Assembly (NCBI RefSeq): GCF_042429235.1 | Contig: NZ_JBHMBA010000002.1 | Length of the DNA stretch: 64,000 nt | Origin: Arthrobacter_B citreus | Lineage (GTDB): Bacteria > Actinomycetota > Actinomycetes > Actinomycetales > Micrococcaceae | Reading direction: 5' to 3' (one strand) | Shown here: one piece after another, positions 14,579-22,479 of the stretch | Layout: every line of letters begins with the position of its first letter | Position numbering within the stretch: the stretch's first letter is position 1 | The notes under the pieces: model-generated | What the model saw: only the letters and a program-made list of their open reading frames with translations | Databases searched by the model: none | What the model was told of the DNA's origin: nothing | Made by a program: the position numbers and the translations under genes

Positions 14579-16825
14579 ATGAATCCTTCCCTACCGCGTC
14601 ATCTGGCCGGCAGCCACAAGGCGGGGACCCAGCCCGACGGCGGACGGACCGACAAGCGCACCGGATGGGCCCTTTTCCTGATTCCGGTGGTGCTGATCAT
14701 GGTGTGGTTCGGCGTCGGCGGGATCGGCGGGCCGTACTTCGGCAAGATCAGCGAAGTGGCCGACAACAACCAGACGTCCTACCTGCCGTCCAGCTCCGAC
14801 TCGACGCAGGTGGCCGACCTGCAGAAGAAATTCACTGACAGCGACGCGATTCCCGCAGTGATTGTGTACGTGAACGACGGCGGCCTCACGCAGCAGGACC
14901 GCAGCTTCATTGATGGCCGGGCCCAGGCGCTGGCCAAGGTTTCGGGAGTGGCCGGCGGCGGCTCGCCGGCCCAGTTTTCCACGGACGGCAAGGCGGCGGA
15001 AATCTTTGTTCCGGTCCTGGACACCGATGAAGCCGCAGCAACAGTGGAAGAGCTGCGCACGGTCGTCTCGGACGGCACTCCTCCGGGACTGTCCGGCTAC
15101 GTCACCGGGCCCGCCGGCCAGCTTGCGGACATCACTGAGGCGTTCGGCGGGATCGACACCTCCCTTGTGCTCGTGGCGGCGCTGGCGGTGTTCGTGATCC
15201 TGGTGATTGTCTACCGTTCGCCGCTGCTGCCGATCCTGGTGCTGGTGACGTCGCTGCTGGCTCTCTCGGCCGCCATCCTGGTGGTCTTCTTCCTGGCCAA
15301 GGGCGGCTTCCTCACCCTGAACGGCCAGGTCCAGGGCATCCTGTTCATCCTGGGCATCGGTGCCGCCACCGACTATTCGCTGTTGTATGTGTCCCGCTAC
15401 CGGGAGTCGCTGCGGGACCATGAGGGCAGATGGGATGCCACCCGGGCAGCCCTGAAAGGAACCTTTGAACCTGTGCTGGCGTCGGCCGCCACCGTTACCG
15501 CCGGCCTGCTGTGCCTGCTGCTGAGCGACCTGAACTCCAACAAGGCCCTGGGACCGGTCGCCGCCATCGGCATCGGCTTTGCCTTTCTGGCGGCGATGAC
15601 GCTGCTGCCGGCGCTGCTGATGCTCACCGGACGTGCAGCGTTCTGGCCGCGGCGTCCGCAGTTCGGCTCTCCGCATCCGGACCGCGACGGTGATTCGCCC
15701 AAGGGAATCTGGCCGCGGGTGGCGAGGACGATTAAGGCTCATCCGAGGCGGGTATGGGTTATCCCGGCCGTGGTCCTGCTGGCGGCGGCCGCCGGAATGC
15801 TGCAGCTGCGGGCATCCGGCGTGCCGCAGAGTGACTTTGTCCTGGGCGATACGTCCGCTAAACAGGGCCAGCAGGTCCTGGGGGAGCACTTTCCCTCCGG
15901 ATCGGGGAGCCCGGCCCTGATCGTGGCTCCGGAGGGCGAGCTCGACGACGTCGCGCGTGCCGTGCTGAACGTCCAGGGTATTGATGCGCTGGCCGTGGAT
16001 GCCACTGGAACTCCAGCGGGAACCCTGCCGGTTACGGCGGACGGCGTTCAGTCATCACCGGTGCCCGGAAGCGCTTCGGCTGCCCCGAAGGTGGTGGAGG
16101 GAAAAGTCCTGCTGGAAGCCACCTTGACCCAGTCAGCCGAGTCGGATGCCGCCGAGCAAACCGTGCAGAGGATGCGGGACGACGTGTCCGGAATCGGCGG
16201 CGTGCTGATTGGCGGGGTCACAGCCACCACCATTGACACCAACGCCGCCGCCGTCCACGACCGGGACCTGATCATCCCCGTGGTCCTGGTGGTGATCCTG
16301 TTCCTGCTGATGCTGCTGCTTCGTTCGATCCTGGCACCGGTCCTGCTGATCCTGACGGTGCTGTTGTCCTTTGGTGCCACCCTGGGCGTCTCGGCCGTGG
16401 TGTTCAACCACGTCCTGGATTTTCCCGGGGCGGATCCGGCCGTGCCGCTGTACGGGTTCATTTTCCTGGTGGCCCTGGGGGTGGATTACAACATCTTCCT
16501 GATGACCCGTGTGCGCGAGGAGAGCATCCTGCACGGCACCCGGGAGGGAGTCATCCGGGGGCTGATGATCACCGGAAGCGTTATCTCCAGCGCCGGTATT
16601 GTCCTGGCCGCCACTTTCGCGGCGCTGGGCGTGATTCCGGTGCTGTTCCTGGCGCAGCTGGCGTTCATCGTGGCCTTTGGCGTCCTGCTGGACACCCTGG
16701 TGGTGCGCTCGCTGCTGGTGCCGGCCCTTTCCTATGACATTGGCCGCAGGATCTGGTGGCCTTCAAAGCTTTCCCGGCCGCAGCCCGGACAGCACCGGCC
16801 CAGTGCGCCGGCGCACGGCCGCTAG
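14579..16825 (+). CDS. MMPL-family RND transporter
   Basis: 748 residues. It has the two-fold layout of MMPL exporters: one N-terminal helix (WALFLIPVVLIMVWFGVGG), a soluble loop (about 60-180), helices 2-6 (from LVLVAALAVFVILVIVYRS), a cytoplasmic linker, then a second half with the same pattern. GAATDYSLLYVSRYRE and GVDYNIFLMTRVREE are the Asp-Tyr motifs of the proton relay in the two halves. Family members export lipids, drugs or peptides using the proton gradient. A GAGAGG precedes the ATG. The chorismate mutase gene follows after 9 bases. Confidence 0.92.
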   Translation: MNPSLPRHLAGSHKAGTQPDGGRTDKRTGWALFLIPVVLIMVWFGVGGIGGPYFGKISEVADNNQTSYLPSSSDSTQVADLQKKFTDSDAIPAVIVYVNDGGLTQQDRSFIDGRAQALAKVSGVAGGGSPAQFSTDGKAAEIFVPVLDTDEAAATVEELRTVVSDGTPPGLSGYVTGPAGQLADITEAFGGIDTSLVLVAALAVFVILVIVYRSPLLPILVLVTSLLALSAAILVVFFLAKGGFLTLNGQVQGILFILGIGAATDYSLLYVSRYRESLRDHEGRWDATRAALKGTFEPVLASAATVTAGLLCLLLSDLNSNKALGPVAAIGIGFAFLAAMTLLPALLMLTGRAAFWPRRPQFGSPHPDRDGDSPKGIWPRVARTIKAHPRRVWVIPAVVLLAAAAGMLQLRASGVPQSDFVLGDTSAKQGQQVLGEHFPSGSGSPALIVAPEGELDDVARAVLNVQGIDALAVDATGTPAGTLPVTADGVQSSPVPGSASAAPKVVEGKVLLEATLTQSAESDAAEQTVQRMRDDVSGIGGVLIGGVTATTIDTNAAAVHDRDLIIPVVLVVILFLLMLLLRSILAPVLLILTVLLSFGATLGVSAVVFNHVLDFPGADPAVPLYGFIFLVALGVDYNIFLMTRVREESILHGTREGVIRGLMITGSVISSAGIVLAATFAALGVIPVLFLAQLAFIVAFGVLLDTLVVRSLLVPALSYDIGRRIWWPSKLSRPQPGQHRPSAPAHGR

Positions 16826-16834
16826 TCTAGTGGC

Positions 16835-17176
16835 ATGGAAACCCACGATCATCAACGATCCACGACCTGCCAGCTCGACGACGTACGGACGGCAATAGAC
16901 GAGATCGACGAGGAAATTGTGGCGCTGATTTGGCGCCGTGAGCGTCTGGTTCGCCTGGCCGGGCCGCTGAAGGACAACGATGCCCAGGTGAAGGCTCCGG
17001 AGCGCGTGGAAGAAGTCCTGGAGCATGTCCGCACAGCTGCCGAAGCGCAGGACGGTGACCCCACGGTGGTGGAGGCGACCTACCGGGCCATGATCGACGC
17101 TTTCATCGACTACGAGCTCAAGGTCCGGCGTGCCGCCGAAACGCAGGCCAAGCTCGAGGCCTTCGCCCGCAGCTAG
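16835..17176 (+). CDS. Chorismate mutase (AroQ type)
   Basis: 113 residues, all alpha-helical. QLDDVRTAIDEIDEEIVAL contains the first helix of AroQ mutases, with the Arg of LDDVRTAIDE contributing to the active site; the following RRERLVRLAGPLKDND and the Lys of AQVKAPERVEEV match helix 2. It converts chorismate to prephenate for phenylalanine and tyrosine synthesis, or, as in PchB-like members, might act on isochorismate. It is a stand-alone domain, unusual only in following an exporter gene closely; it may be co-transcribed with it. Confidence 0.85.
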   Translation: METHDHQRSTTCQLDDVRTAIDEIDEEIVALIWRRERLVRLAGPLKDNDAQVKAPERVEEVLEHVRTAAEAQDGDPTVVEATYRAMIDAFIDYELKVRRAAETQAKLEAFARS

Positions 17177-17200
17177 CCGTACTGAGCGCGGGCCGCGCCA

Positions 17201-18550
17201 CTATAACGGGCGGGCTTCCCACAGCGCGGCGGCCGAGCCCAGAGGACCCGCGGGAACGTCCCAGTGCAGGTGCGGCTGCGGACCCGTCCCCTCAAATCGG
17301 ACCGGTGGCGCCAAGCGCAGCCCGGGACCCCAAAAGGTTTGTTCGGGGATCTGTTCCAGTGGTTCCGCCGCTGCTGTTGCCGGCGGTTCGGGCACAGCGG
17401 AGCGGCCATCCGGCCCAGCCGTTCCATGCGGACGGTTTGCTCCGGCGGTGCCTTGCAGCTGCGCCGCTGTCCGGGCCAGCGACAGCCGGGCCGAGAAAAC
17501 GCGTCCGTCCAGCCGCTGCCGCCACGCCCGCAGAGCGGCAGCGGCGGTGAGATAGCCGGTGGCATGGTCCAGGGCCTGGACCGGCAGCGGACGGGGAACA
17601 GCGGAGCCAAAATATTCCATGCCGGCATGCGCGATGCCGGCACTCATCTGCAGGAGGGAATCGAAGCCGCGCCGCTGTGCCCATGGCCCGGACCACCCGT
17701 AGGCGTTGAGCGAGACCTCCACCAGCCCCGGGCTGATCTGCTGCAGCCGCGGGGAGTCCAGTCCCAAGCCGGCGAGAGCTCCGGCCCGGTAACCGGAGAC
17801 CAGGATGTCTGCTCCGGCCAGCAGTTCGCGGATGCGCCGGGCGTCGTCCGCGGACGTCAAATCCAGCCTGGCGCACCGCTTGCCGGGGGTGAGCTCCGCT
17901 TCCGCCGCCGGTTCGGCCCAGCCCGGCGGATCGATGCGCAGGACGTTGGCACCCAGGGCGGCCAAAAACCGCGTCGCCACCGGTCCGGCAATGATCCGGG
18001 TCAGATCCAGCACGCGGACTCCGGCCAGCGGCCGCTCCGGCTGGGACTGCGGGATCAGCCGCGGCGCTGAGCCAAGCCCGGCCCAGCTGATCAGCGGCTC
18101 TGATGCCACCCTCATTCCCGCCGGATGCTCCGCCCACTCCCGGGCGCTGCGCATCCGCGCCGCACAGCCGCCGGCGGCTGCCACTGCCCCTTCCAGCGTT
18201 TCCCCGGTCCACCCCGCGACGGCGGCCGCGACCGTTTCGCGGTCCGGCACGGGATCCACCGCAAGCCCGAGCACCGCGAGCGCGGCATGCCGGTGGTGCG
18301 GCGCATTGGTGTGCAGTCGGATCCACCCGTCAGCACAGGGATAGTCCCCGGCCAGGGAATCCCAGGGCGGCGGCACCTCCCAGCCCTGCGGGGTGAAGGA
18401 CCCGGCGAACCATGCCAGCGCCAGGTCCGGATCAACCACAGCAGCCGTCCGTCCCCCCAGCCGGTTGGACAATTCGGCTGCGGCGGTGCCGGCCTGCGCC
18501 ACTGCCCACGCGGCAAAGGCACGAACCGGGAAAGCGGACTCCATGGGCAC
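17201..18550 (-). CDS. CoA-transferase family III (CaiB/BaiF-like)
   Basis: 449 residues. The C-terminal half has VLDLTRIIAGPVATRFLAALGANVLRID spread over residues 180-210, and DILVSGYRAGALAGLG followed by EVSLNAYGWSGPWAQRRGFDS, typical of this family. The N-terminal half resembles the later part of the fold (DSLAGDYPCADGWIRLH), so the domain order looks permuted or duplicated relative to CaiB. The expected catalytic Asp normally follows the first block; here the region reads LRIDPPG. A GTG start at 18550 is set by AAGGG upstream; ATG 18544 is the alternative. Its substrate is unknown. Confidence 0.83.
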   Translation of the reverse strand: MPMESAFPVRAFAAWAVAQAGTAAAELSNRLGGRTAAVVDPDLALAWFAGSFTPQGWEVPPPWDSLAGDYPCADGWIRLHTNAPHHRHAALAVLGLAVDPVPDRETVAAAVAGWTGETLEGAVAAAGGCAARMRSAREWAEHPAGMRVASEPLISWAGLGSAPRLIPQSQPERPLAGVRVLDLTRIIAGPVATRFLAALGANVLRIDPPGWAEPAAEAELTPGKRCARLDLTSADDARRIRELLAGADILVSGYRAGALAGLGLDSPRLQQISPGLVEVSLNAYGWSGPWAQRRGFDSLLQMSAGIAHAGMEYFGSAVPRPLPVQALDHATGYLTAAAALRAWRQRLDGRVFSARLSLARTAAQLQGTAGANRPHGTAGPDGRSAVPEPPATAAAEPLEQIPEQTFWGPGLRLAPPVRFEGTGPQPHLHWDVPAGPLGSAAALWEARPL

Positions 18551-18640
18551 GGCGTATCCCTTCTGCGTGGCAGCGGTGCTGCCTGTAGGGTACGTTACTC
18601 ACACGCCAGGGGAACCTTTGTTCCTTTGCTCCCGGGACGC

Positions 18641-18785
18641 GCAGGTCACCGGCAGTTCGACGCCGGGCAGGTCGACGCCGGGCAGGTCGACGCCGGGCAG
18701 GTCGACGCCGGGCAGGCGCGGCATGGCAGGGCAGGGCACGCAGGTCACCGGCAGTTCGACGCCGGGCAGGCAGGGCAGGGGGAGA
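18641..18785 (+). repeat. 15-bp tandem repeats and a 31-bp direct repeat upstream of DUF2087 gene
   Basis: Three identical 15-base units GTCGACGCCGGGCAG (18671-18715) follow a variant copy (from 18655). A 31-base segment at 18641-18671 recurs exactly at 18740-18770, 99 bases on. The array ends just before the ribosome binding region of the DUF2087 gene. All spacings are multiples of three, and the frame stays open, but no stop-free upstream gene is convincing. Confidence 0.8.
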
Positions 18786-18799
18786 GCAGGTTATGCACC

Positions 18800-19369
18800 A
18801 TGGATGAGGAACAGCAGACGGCACCGGAACAGTGGCGGTCCATCGCCGCGGCGCTCGCCGACGAGCGCAGGCTGCGGCTGTATGCGCGGGTGATCACGGC
18901 CGCTGAGCGCGGCACCCCGCTGGACGGGCAGGCCTTGGACGCCAAGGAACGCAAGTCGCTGGCTGCCCTGCAGAAAGCCGGGCTCGTCTCCTCGGGAGTC
19001 TGCGACATTCAGCCGGTCAGCGGCGTGTTTTCCCGCCTGCTGGCCAGTGGCAAGGAACCGCCTGGGACTTCCGTGCGGCGATTTCTGGTCAACGGAAAAA
19101 TTTCCACCTATCCGCGGCGGCAGGCCGATCGTTTGGAACTGCTTCATTACATCGCCGGGCACGTCTTCGAAACGGTCCCGGCACCTTCCGGAGAAATGCC
19201 GGTGCTGAATGAACGCGGGATTACCGAGCGGCTTGCCGAGTATTCGGGCGATCCGGCCGCTGTGCGACGCTATCTGGTGGATGAGGGCATCGTCATGCGT
19301 AATCCGGAGGGATCGCGCTACTGGCTGGCCAGCCCGCGGCCCGCCGACGGCTGGGAGTTCGCCGGCTGA
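18800..19369 (+). CDS. DUF2087 domain protein
   Basis: 189 residues. The C-terminal half matches DUF2087: RRFLVNGKISTYPRRQADRLELLHYIAG, where a short strand with IxTYP is followed by basic residues, then RYLVDEGIVMRNPEGSRYWLA, a winged-helix-like end. The N-terminal half (residues 1-90) looks like a helix-turn-helix of the ArsR type (LADERRLRLYARVITAAERG and KSLAALQKAGLVSS). This domain pairing suggests a transcriptional regulator. The ATG at 18800 is preferred; the frame is open much further up through the repeat array, which is unlikely to be coding. It converges on the DUF2776-like gene. Confidence 0.8.
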   Translation: MDEEQQTAPEQWRSIAAALADERRLRLYARVITAAERGTPLDGQALDAKERKSLAALQKAGLVSSGVCDIQPVSGVFSRLLASGKEPPGTSVRRFLVNGKISTYPRRQADRLELLHYIAGHVFETVPAPSGEMPVLNERGITERLAEYSGDPAAVRRYLVDEGIVMRNPEGSRYWLASPRPADGWEFAG

Positions 19370-19382
19370 CAAGCAGCTGAAG

Positions 19383-20426
19383 CTACTCCGACGTTCCAGC
19401 TTCGAGGATGGACACGATGGAGAAGAGGGTAAAGCAGACAGCCCCGAGTCCAACCAGTACATGCGCGGGGACAAAGAATGCTGCGTTGGCGCCGGCCGCT
19501 TCAAAGAGGAACGCTGCGAAGAACAGGCAGGTGAGCGCTGTTCCGATGGGCATGAGCGGGATGCGGTTGGCCAGGGCAAAAGTGCGGCGCCACACGAGGG
19601 CGAGCAGCAGCACCTTCGACAGGATGCTGAAGCAGATGAGCCCGAGGCTGATCAGCACACATCCCGGGGCCAGCCGGTAGGGCTCGTCTGAGCTGAACAG
19701 CACGAACAGCCCGAGCAGCAGGTTGACCGTTCCCGCGGCGGCGACGAGCCACGGCCAGGCCAAACGTTCGCTGTCGCTGAAAGTGTTGCGCACCTGGCGG
19801 ACGATGCTCGCGACCAGGGCGATCAGCGCCGTGCAGATCGCCGACAATCCGATCAGAACGTGGCCGGCAACAAATCCGGGAGTGTCTCCGCGGAGCAGCA
19901 GGCCGGCGGCAAGGGAGAAACCGGCGACGGCGGCCACAGCGGGAACTGCAATGAGCGCCACCGCGGCGGTGCGGGAATGAGCACCATCCGGCGGGCCGCT
20001 CAGGGGATCGAGCAACTGTGCCGACTGGATCAGCGTGAATTTCGTGGACGCGGTTGCGACGGTGCTGACGCATGCGGCGACCAGGCCAATGCCGATCACC
20101 ACAAAGCCCGCCGTGAGGTTCTCCGGGGTGTTCTCCCTGTTGGCCAGGAGAATGCCCCAGATGACGGCAGCGGCGGCAGCCGCGTAGCCGGAGAGTGGAA
20201 GGAAGATGCTCCACACGCGCCCATAACGGTCGATGAGCTGCCTGATAATGGTGGCCGCCGTAGTGAACAGCGCATAACAAATGGCGGTCAGCCCAATGTT
20301 GACGTGTCCGGCGACAAAGTGACCGGCATCATCCGGGCCGGCCAGGATGTAGAGGCCGTAGGAGAGGCAGACAGCGCCCATCAGAAGCGGAATGGCGCGA
20401 AAAACAGCACTTATTGTCCGGTTCAC
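19383..20426 (-). CDS. Multi-pass membrane protein, DUF2776-like
   Basis: 347 residues, GTG start (VNRTISAVFRAIPLLMGAVC). About nine to ten hydrophobic segments alternate with short loops, with an internal repeat: VAGHVNIGLTAICYALFTTAATIIRQL near residue 40 recurs as VAGHVLIGLSAICTALIALVASIVRQV near 200, and again as VPAHVLVGLGAVCFTLFS at the end. The length and the N-terminus fit what I recall of DUF2776 proteins, of unknown function. The frame is open upstream to 21074, but the upstream residues are low-complexity antisense of the MFS gene. No catalytic motif is seen. Confidence 0.7.
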   Translation of the reverse strand: MNRTISAVFRAIPLLMGAVCLSYGLYILAGPDDAGHFVAGHVNIGLTAICYALFTTAATIIRQLIDRYGRVWSIFLPLSGYAAAAAAVIWGILLANRENTPENLTAGFVVIGIGLVAACVSTVATASTKFTLIQSAQLLDPLSGPPDGAHSRTAAVALIAVPAVAAVAGFSLAAGLLLRGDTPGFVAGHVLIGLSAICTALIALVASIVRQVRNTFSDSERLAWPWLVAAAGTVNLLLGLFVLFSSDEPYRLAPGCVLISLGLICFSILSKVLLLALVWRRTFALANRIPLMPIGTALTCLFFAAFLFEAAGANAAFFVPAHVLVGLGAVCFTLFSIVSILEAGTSE

Positions 20427-20609
20427 GGGTACCCCGAAAATCAAGCGTGGAGCGGGTGCGGGTTCGACCCCTGGCCGGCCCTCATTTGGCCCAGTTTGCG
20501 CCTGCCGCACCTGCGGAACAACGCCGGAGGCCGGAAGCTGCTCCCGGCCGCCCGTCTTGGCGTCGGCGGCGGCACAGTTTCGCCCAAGCCTTGACGCAGC
20601 GGTCCCGCA

Positions 20610-20644
20610 GTCGTGCCATTGAAAGGGAGTCGTGCCACTGAAAG
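20610..20644. promoter_or_regulatory. 16-bp direct repeat upstream of DHA2 transporter 1
   Basis: GTCGTGCCATTGAAAG (20610-20625) and GTCGTGCCACTGAAAG (20629-20644) differ at one base and are exactly 19 bases apart. TTGACG at 20591-20596 could be a -35 element, in which case the first repeat covers the -10 area. The arrangement suggests a binding site for a regulator of the transporter, though no regulator gene is adjacent. Confidence 0.5.
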
Positions 20645-20687
20645 CGTCTGTGTACAACGTCCCCAACACCCCGGAAAGTGTGTCTGC

Positions 20688-22451
20688 ATGGCAGAGCGGT
20701 TCGCGGCCCGTGGAACACAAGCAACCCACCCGATTGCCGGGATGGCCGGCGCCATGGGCACCCCGGTCAATGCGGTATCGCTGGTGGCGCATCCGGGCGC
20801 GGCACGCCGGCCAGCGGATGCGGCTCCAGCGGGTGCGGCTGCGGCGGATTCGGGGGCAGCGGATGCGGGTGCGGCGGATTCGGGAGCAGCGGGTGCGGGA
20901 GCAGATGCACGGGACCTGCCGTCCGGCCGTCAGCCGGCACCACCGCACTCCAACCGGCGCGTCGCCGTCATTTTCACCGGCCTCATGCTCTCGGTGCTGG
21001 TGGCGGCCCTGGACCAGACCATCGTTTCCACTGCCCTGCCCACCATCGTGGGGGACCTGCACGGGCTGGACCACCTGTCCTGGGTCATCACCGCCTATCT
21101 GCTGACTTCCACCATCGGGCTGCCCATGTACGGCAAGCTCGGGGACCTGCTGGGACGCAAAAACATCTTCATCTTTGCCATTGTGGTGTTCCTGGCCGGT
21201 TCCGCACTGTCGGGACAGTCACACAGCATGGCCGAACTGATCACCTTCCGGGCGATTCAGGGTGTTGGCGGCGGCGGGCTGATGATCGGCGCGCAGGCCA
21301 TCATCGGTGACATAGTTTCGGCCCGGGAGCGCGGCAAATACATGGGCCTGATCGGAGCCGCCTACGGCATCGCTTCGGTCGGCGGTCCGCTGCTGGGCGG
21401 GTACCTCACGGATACGTGGTCCTGGCGGTGGGTGTTCTACATCAACCTGCCCATCGGCATCATTGCCCTCGCCATCATCATCACGGCACTCCACCTGCCG
21501 CGGAACAGCGTCACGGGTATCCGGCTGGACTATGCCGGGGCCGGGCTGCTCGCCGTCGGGACCGCAGCCCTGGTGCTCCTCACCAGTTGGGGCGGCAACA
21601 ACTACGCCTGGACTTCCCCGACCATTCTGACGCTGGCTGCCGTGGCCATCGCAGCCATTGCAGTGTTCATCCCCGTGGAACTGCGGGCAAAGGAACCGTT
21701 GCTGCCGCTGCGGCTGTTCCGCATCCGCAACTTCCTGATCTGCACCCTGGTGGGCCTGGCTGTGGGCCTGGCGATGTTCGGTGCCATCGGCTACCTGCCC
21801 ACCTTCCTGCAGATCGTCAACGGGGCGTCTCCCACCCTGTCCGGGCTGATGATGCTGCCCATGGTGGCCGGCATGCTGATCAGCTCCATCGGAACCGGCC
21901 AGCTGATCTCGCGCACCGGCAAATATAAGATCTATCCGATCCTTGGCTCGGCAGTCATGATTCTCGGGCTGTTCCTTCTGTCGCGGATTTCCAGTACGAC
22001 GCCGTATTCGTTCACCGCCCTTGGCATGCTGGTGCTGGGACTGGGCATTGGGGCATTGATGCAGAACGTGGTCCTGATCGTGCAGAACAGCGTCCCCGCC
22101 AATGACATGGGCACCGGAGTGTCGACAGCCAACTATTTCCGGCAGCTTGGCGCCTCGCTGGGCATTGCCGTGTTTGGGTCGCTGTTCATCCGGCGGCTCA
22201 ATGACCGGTTGGACTCGGCGCCCGCCGGGGCGGGGGACCCCGCGTCCGGCGGCGCCAACTCGATCAGCCCCGAAATGATCAAATCCCTGCCGCCCGGTGC
22301 CCAGGACTTCATCAAGTCCGCCTTCGGTGAGGCACTGCCGCCCATCTTCCTGCTGGGAGTGCCCATCCTGGCCGTGGCGTTTGTCCTCACGCTCTTCATC
22401 GTGCAGCAACCGCTGTCCAAAACCACCCGTCTGGAGGCGGAGTCCAGATAG
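20688..22451 (+). CDS. DHA2-family MFS multidrug exporter 1 (14 TMS)
   Basis: About 587 residues. After a low-complexity Ala/Asp/Gly-rich N-terminus it enters the transporter with VIFTGLMLSVLVAALDQTIVSTALPTIV, the DHA2 motif D1. Motif A is GKLGDLLGRK and motif C is AAYGIASVGGPLLGGYLTD. Fourteen helices are expected. These proton-drug antiporters of the EmrB/QacA type export hydrophobic compounds. The start is uncertain: ATG 20688 has GGAAAG upstream, while 20742 and 20754 lack a site. A near-30-base DNA repeat (20841-20870 and 20871-20900) makes up part of the N-terminal tail. A second, similar transporter follows 28 bases after the stop. Confidence 0.85.
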   Translation: MAERFAARGTQATHPIAGMAGAMGTPVNAVSLVAHPGAARRPADAAPAGAAAADSGAADAGAADSGAAGAGADARDLPSGRQPAPPHSNRRVAVIFTGLMLSVLVAALDQTIVSTALPTIVGDLHGLDHLSWVITAYLLTSTIGLPMYGKLGDLLGRKNIFIFAIVVFLAGSALSGQSHSMAELITFRAIQGVGGGGLMIGAQAIIGDIVSARERGKYMGLIGAAYGIASVGGPLLGGYLTDTWSWRWVFYINLPIGIIALAIIITALHLPRNSVTGIRLDYAGAGLLAVGTAALVLLTSWGGNNYAWTSPTILTLAAVAIAAIAVFIPVELRAKEPLLPLRLFRIRNFLICTLVGLAVGLAMFGAIGYLPTFLQIVNGASPTLSGLMMLPMVAGMLISSIGTGQLISRTGKYKIYPILGSAVMILGLFLLSRISSTTPYSFTALGMLVLGLGIGALMQNVVLIVQNSVPANDMGTGVSTANYFRQLGASLGIAVFGSLFIRRLNDRLDSAPAGAGDPASGGANSISPEMIKSLPPGAQDFIKSAFGEALPPIFLLGVPILAVAFVLTLFIVQQPLSKTTRLEAESR

Positions 22452-22479
22452 GCGGCAATCCAGCGAAGGAAGTATCCCG

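Noticed and set aside
18671..18715. Possible CRISPR-like array
   Set aside because: Units are contiguous 15-mers with no spacers, so this is a minisatellite.
18125..18799. N-terminal extension of the DUF2087 gene through the repeat array
   Set aside because: The upstream residues are antisense to the CoA-transferase and then repeat-derived; no binding site supports an earlier start.
20461..20471. GGTTCGACCCC, like a tRNA T-loop
   Set aside because: No matching T-stem, anticodon arm or acceptor stem can be folded around it.
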